From the NCBI RefSeq assembly GCF_017355205.1, contig NZ_JADIJK010000038.1, forward strand, positions 1 to 34,595: DNA of 34,595 nt. Reading direction: 5' to 3'. Below the pieces are notes generated by a model, which did not search any database, was not told the origin of the DNA, and saw nothing but the letters and a program-made list of their open reading frames with translations. Numbering within the stretch: the stretch's first letter is position 1; the number at the start of each line of letters is the position of its first letter. The translations under genes were made by a program, and so were the position numbers. Origin of the DNA: Bacillus sp. SD088 (GTDB lineage: Bacteria; Bacillota; Bacilli; Bacillales; Bacillaceae_C). Shown here one piece after another: positions 33,256 to 34,595 of this stretch.

Positions 33256-34572
33256 TTAGTTATTCGATCCCATCGCTTCCTTAATTTTTGCGGCTGATTT
33301 TTCATCTAGCTCACGTAAAAGTGTATTCACATCTTTTTCCGAGTCTGCCATTTCTTCTATTGCTTCGCCAACATCCACATACTCATCCCAAGTACTAATT
33401 GTTCCTTCATAAGTTGCGGACTCTGAAGTAAAAAACGCTTTACGATTCTTATCTTTATAAGCAGGTGATTCAATCGCATATTTTTCATCTAATTTTAAAT
33501 CAGATAGAACAGAGCCCATTTCACCACTTTCGGAAACATGTAACTGATGTTCTTCGGAAACATATTCTTCTAATAGTTGAAAAGCTTCATCTTTATGTTC
33601 ACTGTAATTCGTGATTGTCAACGTCCAGAAACTATTAAAAAGACCTACTGGATTATCTTCCCATACAGGAATAGGCACCATATCAAATGATTCTAAAACT
33701 GTTTCATCTTCAATTTGCTCTAAATAATTTCCTTGTGCAAGATACATCCCCGCTTTCCCTTCAAGGAACCAATCTCCCTCCCTTTCAGGATCATGGACAT
33801 TGGGAATATTATAATACTCCTTCATCAAATCGAAATATTTCTTCAGTTCAGCATTATTTTGAATATCGGTTTCACCGGTTTCTGGATCCGTTAAGTTCAC
33901 TGCGATCTCACGGAAAGGATAATCGCCAGGGCCAAATCCCGCGAAAGGACCATGTGTTAAGCCTACATATTCAACGCCATTTCTTTCTCCGGTCATCTTA
34001 CCAGCGAGTTCAATCGTTTCTTCCCATGTCATCGGTTTATCAGGATCTGGGTATGGAACACCGAATAAGTCAAATATATCTTTATTGTAGTAAAGAGCGA
34101 AAAACGTTTTATTATCTGGAAATCCAACAATGGTTCCCTCATCTGATAAAGAACGAGCCGTCTTTACCAAAGTTGGATTTAATAAGTCTAGATCAAAATC
34201 ATGTTTCTCTATCAATTCATCTAGTGGTTCAATCACTTCAAGTTCTTTCAACGGTTCGATTGGCCCGATGATGACATCAGGTTTGACACCTGCCGCAAAC
34301 AGTTCTTGAAGATGTTCAGATGTGTTTTCATAAGAAACGGGTTCAATTTCGATATTAGGCAATCTTTCTTCCAATCTGCCAACTCTATTTTCCCAATCTT
34401 CAGCATCGTCTTCCGCATTTAAACGAGCAACTTTCAAAGTCACGGTTTCCTCTTTTTCGGCACCTTTCTCTTTATTTTTATCTGCACCGCCAGATTCCTG
34501 TGATTGACAAGCCGTTAAGATCCCTAACATGAATACCATCATGATAATCGCAAAGCGCCTTTTCATATTCAT
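33256..34572 (-). CDS. ABC transporter sugar-binding lipoprotein
   Basis: This 438-residue family 1 solute-binding lipoprotein has a lipobox, L-T-A-C22, and an acidic/lysine-rich tether (about 24-45). It has a MalE/MsmE-like layout: VKPDVIIGPIEPLKELEVIEPLDELI, the conserved FALYYNKDIFDLFGVPYPDPDKPMTWEE, then EGKAGMYLAQGNY. AAGGGGG seven bases before the ATG supports the start, and TATAAAAT at the very edge could be a -10 box. A terminator follows directly, so no permease gene is downstream. Partners must lie upstream beyond the window or elsewhere. Confidence 0.92.
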   Translation of the reverse strand: MNMKRRFAIIMMVFMLGILTACQSQESGGADKNKEKGAEKEETVTLKVARLNAEDDAEDWENRVGRLEERLPNIEIEPVSYENTSEHLQELFAAGVKPDVIIGPIEPLKELEVIEPLDELIEKHDFDLDLLNPTLVKTARSLSDEGTIVGFPDNKTFFALYYNKDIFDLFGVPYPDPDKPMTWEETIELAGKMTGERNGVEYVGLTHGPFAGFGPGDYPFREIAVNLTDPETGETDIQNNAELKKYFDLMKEYYNIPNVHDPEREGDWFLEGKAGMYLAQGNYLEQIEDETVLESFDMVPIPVWEDNPVGLFNSFWTLTITNYSEHKDEAFQLLEEYVSEEHQLHVSESGEMGSVLSDLKLDEKYAIESPAYKDKNRKAFFTSESATYEGTISTWDEYVDVGEAIEEMADSEKDVNTLLRELDEKSAAKIKEAMGSNN

Positions 34573-34595
34573 GAATATACCCCCTTATTTTATAC

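Noticed and set aside
33687-34271. 194-codon plus-strand frame.
   Set aside because: It lies fully antisense to a clear solute-binding protein, and its composition (runs of His, Leu, Ser) is that of a shadow frame.
1-34595. CRISPR array, prophage genes, riboswitch or T-box.
   Set aside because: No regularly spaced repeats, phage structural genes or recognisable riboswitch or T-box core was seen.

Overview
The window looks like a chromosomal segment from a low-GC, spore-forming Bacillaceae (Bacillus, Oceanobacillus or Gracilibacillus-like). The reasons are the AT-rich composition, strong AGGAGG-type ribosome binding sites, TTG and GTG starts, cre-like boxes, and a gerM-containing housekeeping block in the same order as I remember from Bacillus subtilis (ysmB-racE-gerM-rph-ysnA-ysnB). 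Genus and species cannot be fixed from the sequence alone.

Layout. (1) 1-4190 is accessory DNA. It holds an IS4-type transposase remnant, a truncated ORF, three small plus-strand genes (winged helix, zinc-finger, membrane protein), a small acidic minus-strand gene, an intact IS30-family element and a tRNA-Arg(UCU) gene with its own promoter and terminator. (2) 4273-10990 is the conserved housekeeping block on the minus strand: metallophosphoesterase ysnB, XTP/dITP pyrophosphatase ysnA, RNase PH, spore-germination lipoprotein GerM, glutamate racemase and the MarR-like YsmB. A cytoplasmic type I sulfatase with a cre site sits between ysnA and ysnB, where I would expect the two genes to be adjacent. 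(3) 11107-16600 is a five-gene minus-strand operon: Gfo/Idh/MocA oxidoreductase, DUF993 aldolase-like protein, AP-endonuclease-2-type sugar isomerase, D-2-hydroxyacid dehydrogenase and DUF2264. It is divergent from an AraC regulator and ends at a strong terminator. Its gene content reads as a catabolic pathway for an unidentified sugar or sugar acid.

(4) 17691-31298 is a large minus-strand operon for intracellular breakdown of a mannose-rich glycan. A lipoprotein solute-binding protein and two LplB/LplC-type permeases import an oligosaccharide. A divergent GH38-like protein, an SGNH esterase, a GH130-like DUF1861 protein, a CE2-like deacetylase, a GH92 alpha-mannosidase and a GH2 beta-mannosidase would then take it apart. 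No enzyme has a signal peptide, so hydrolysis should be cytoplasmic, and the importer carries no ATPase of its own. (5) 31600-34572 holds a GntR/LacI (AraR-like) regulator with a clear sigma-A promoter and a palindromic operator candidate, then a second sugar-binding lipoprotein whose partner permeases are not in view.

Taken together, regions 2 to 5 suggest a cell that imports decorated (acetylated, possibly sulfated) mannose-containing oligosaccharides and removes decorations and sugars inside the cell, under sugar-specific (AraC, GntR/LacI) and probably CcpA control. The least understood parts are the DUF993/Gfo/isomerase/DUF2264 operon, the GH38-like protein that lacks the usual catalytic motifs, and the DUF1861 protein.
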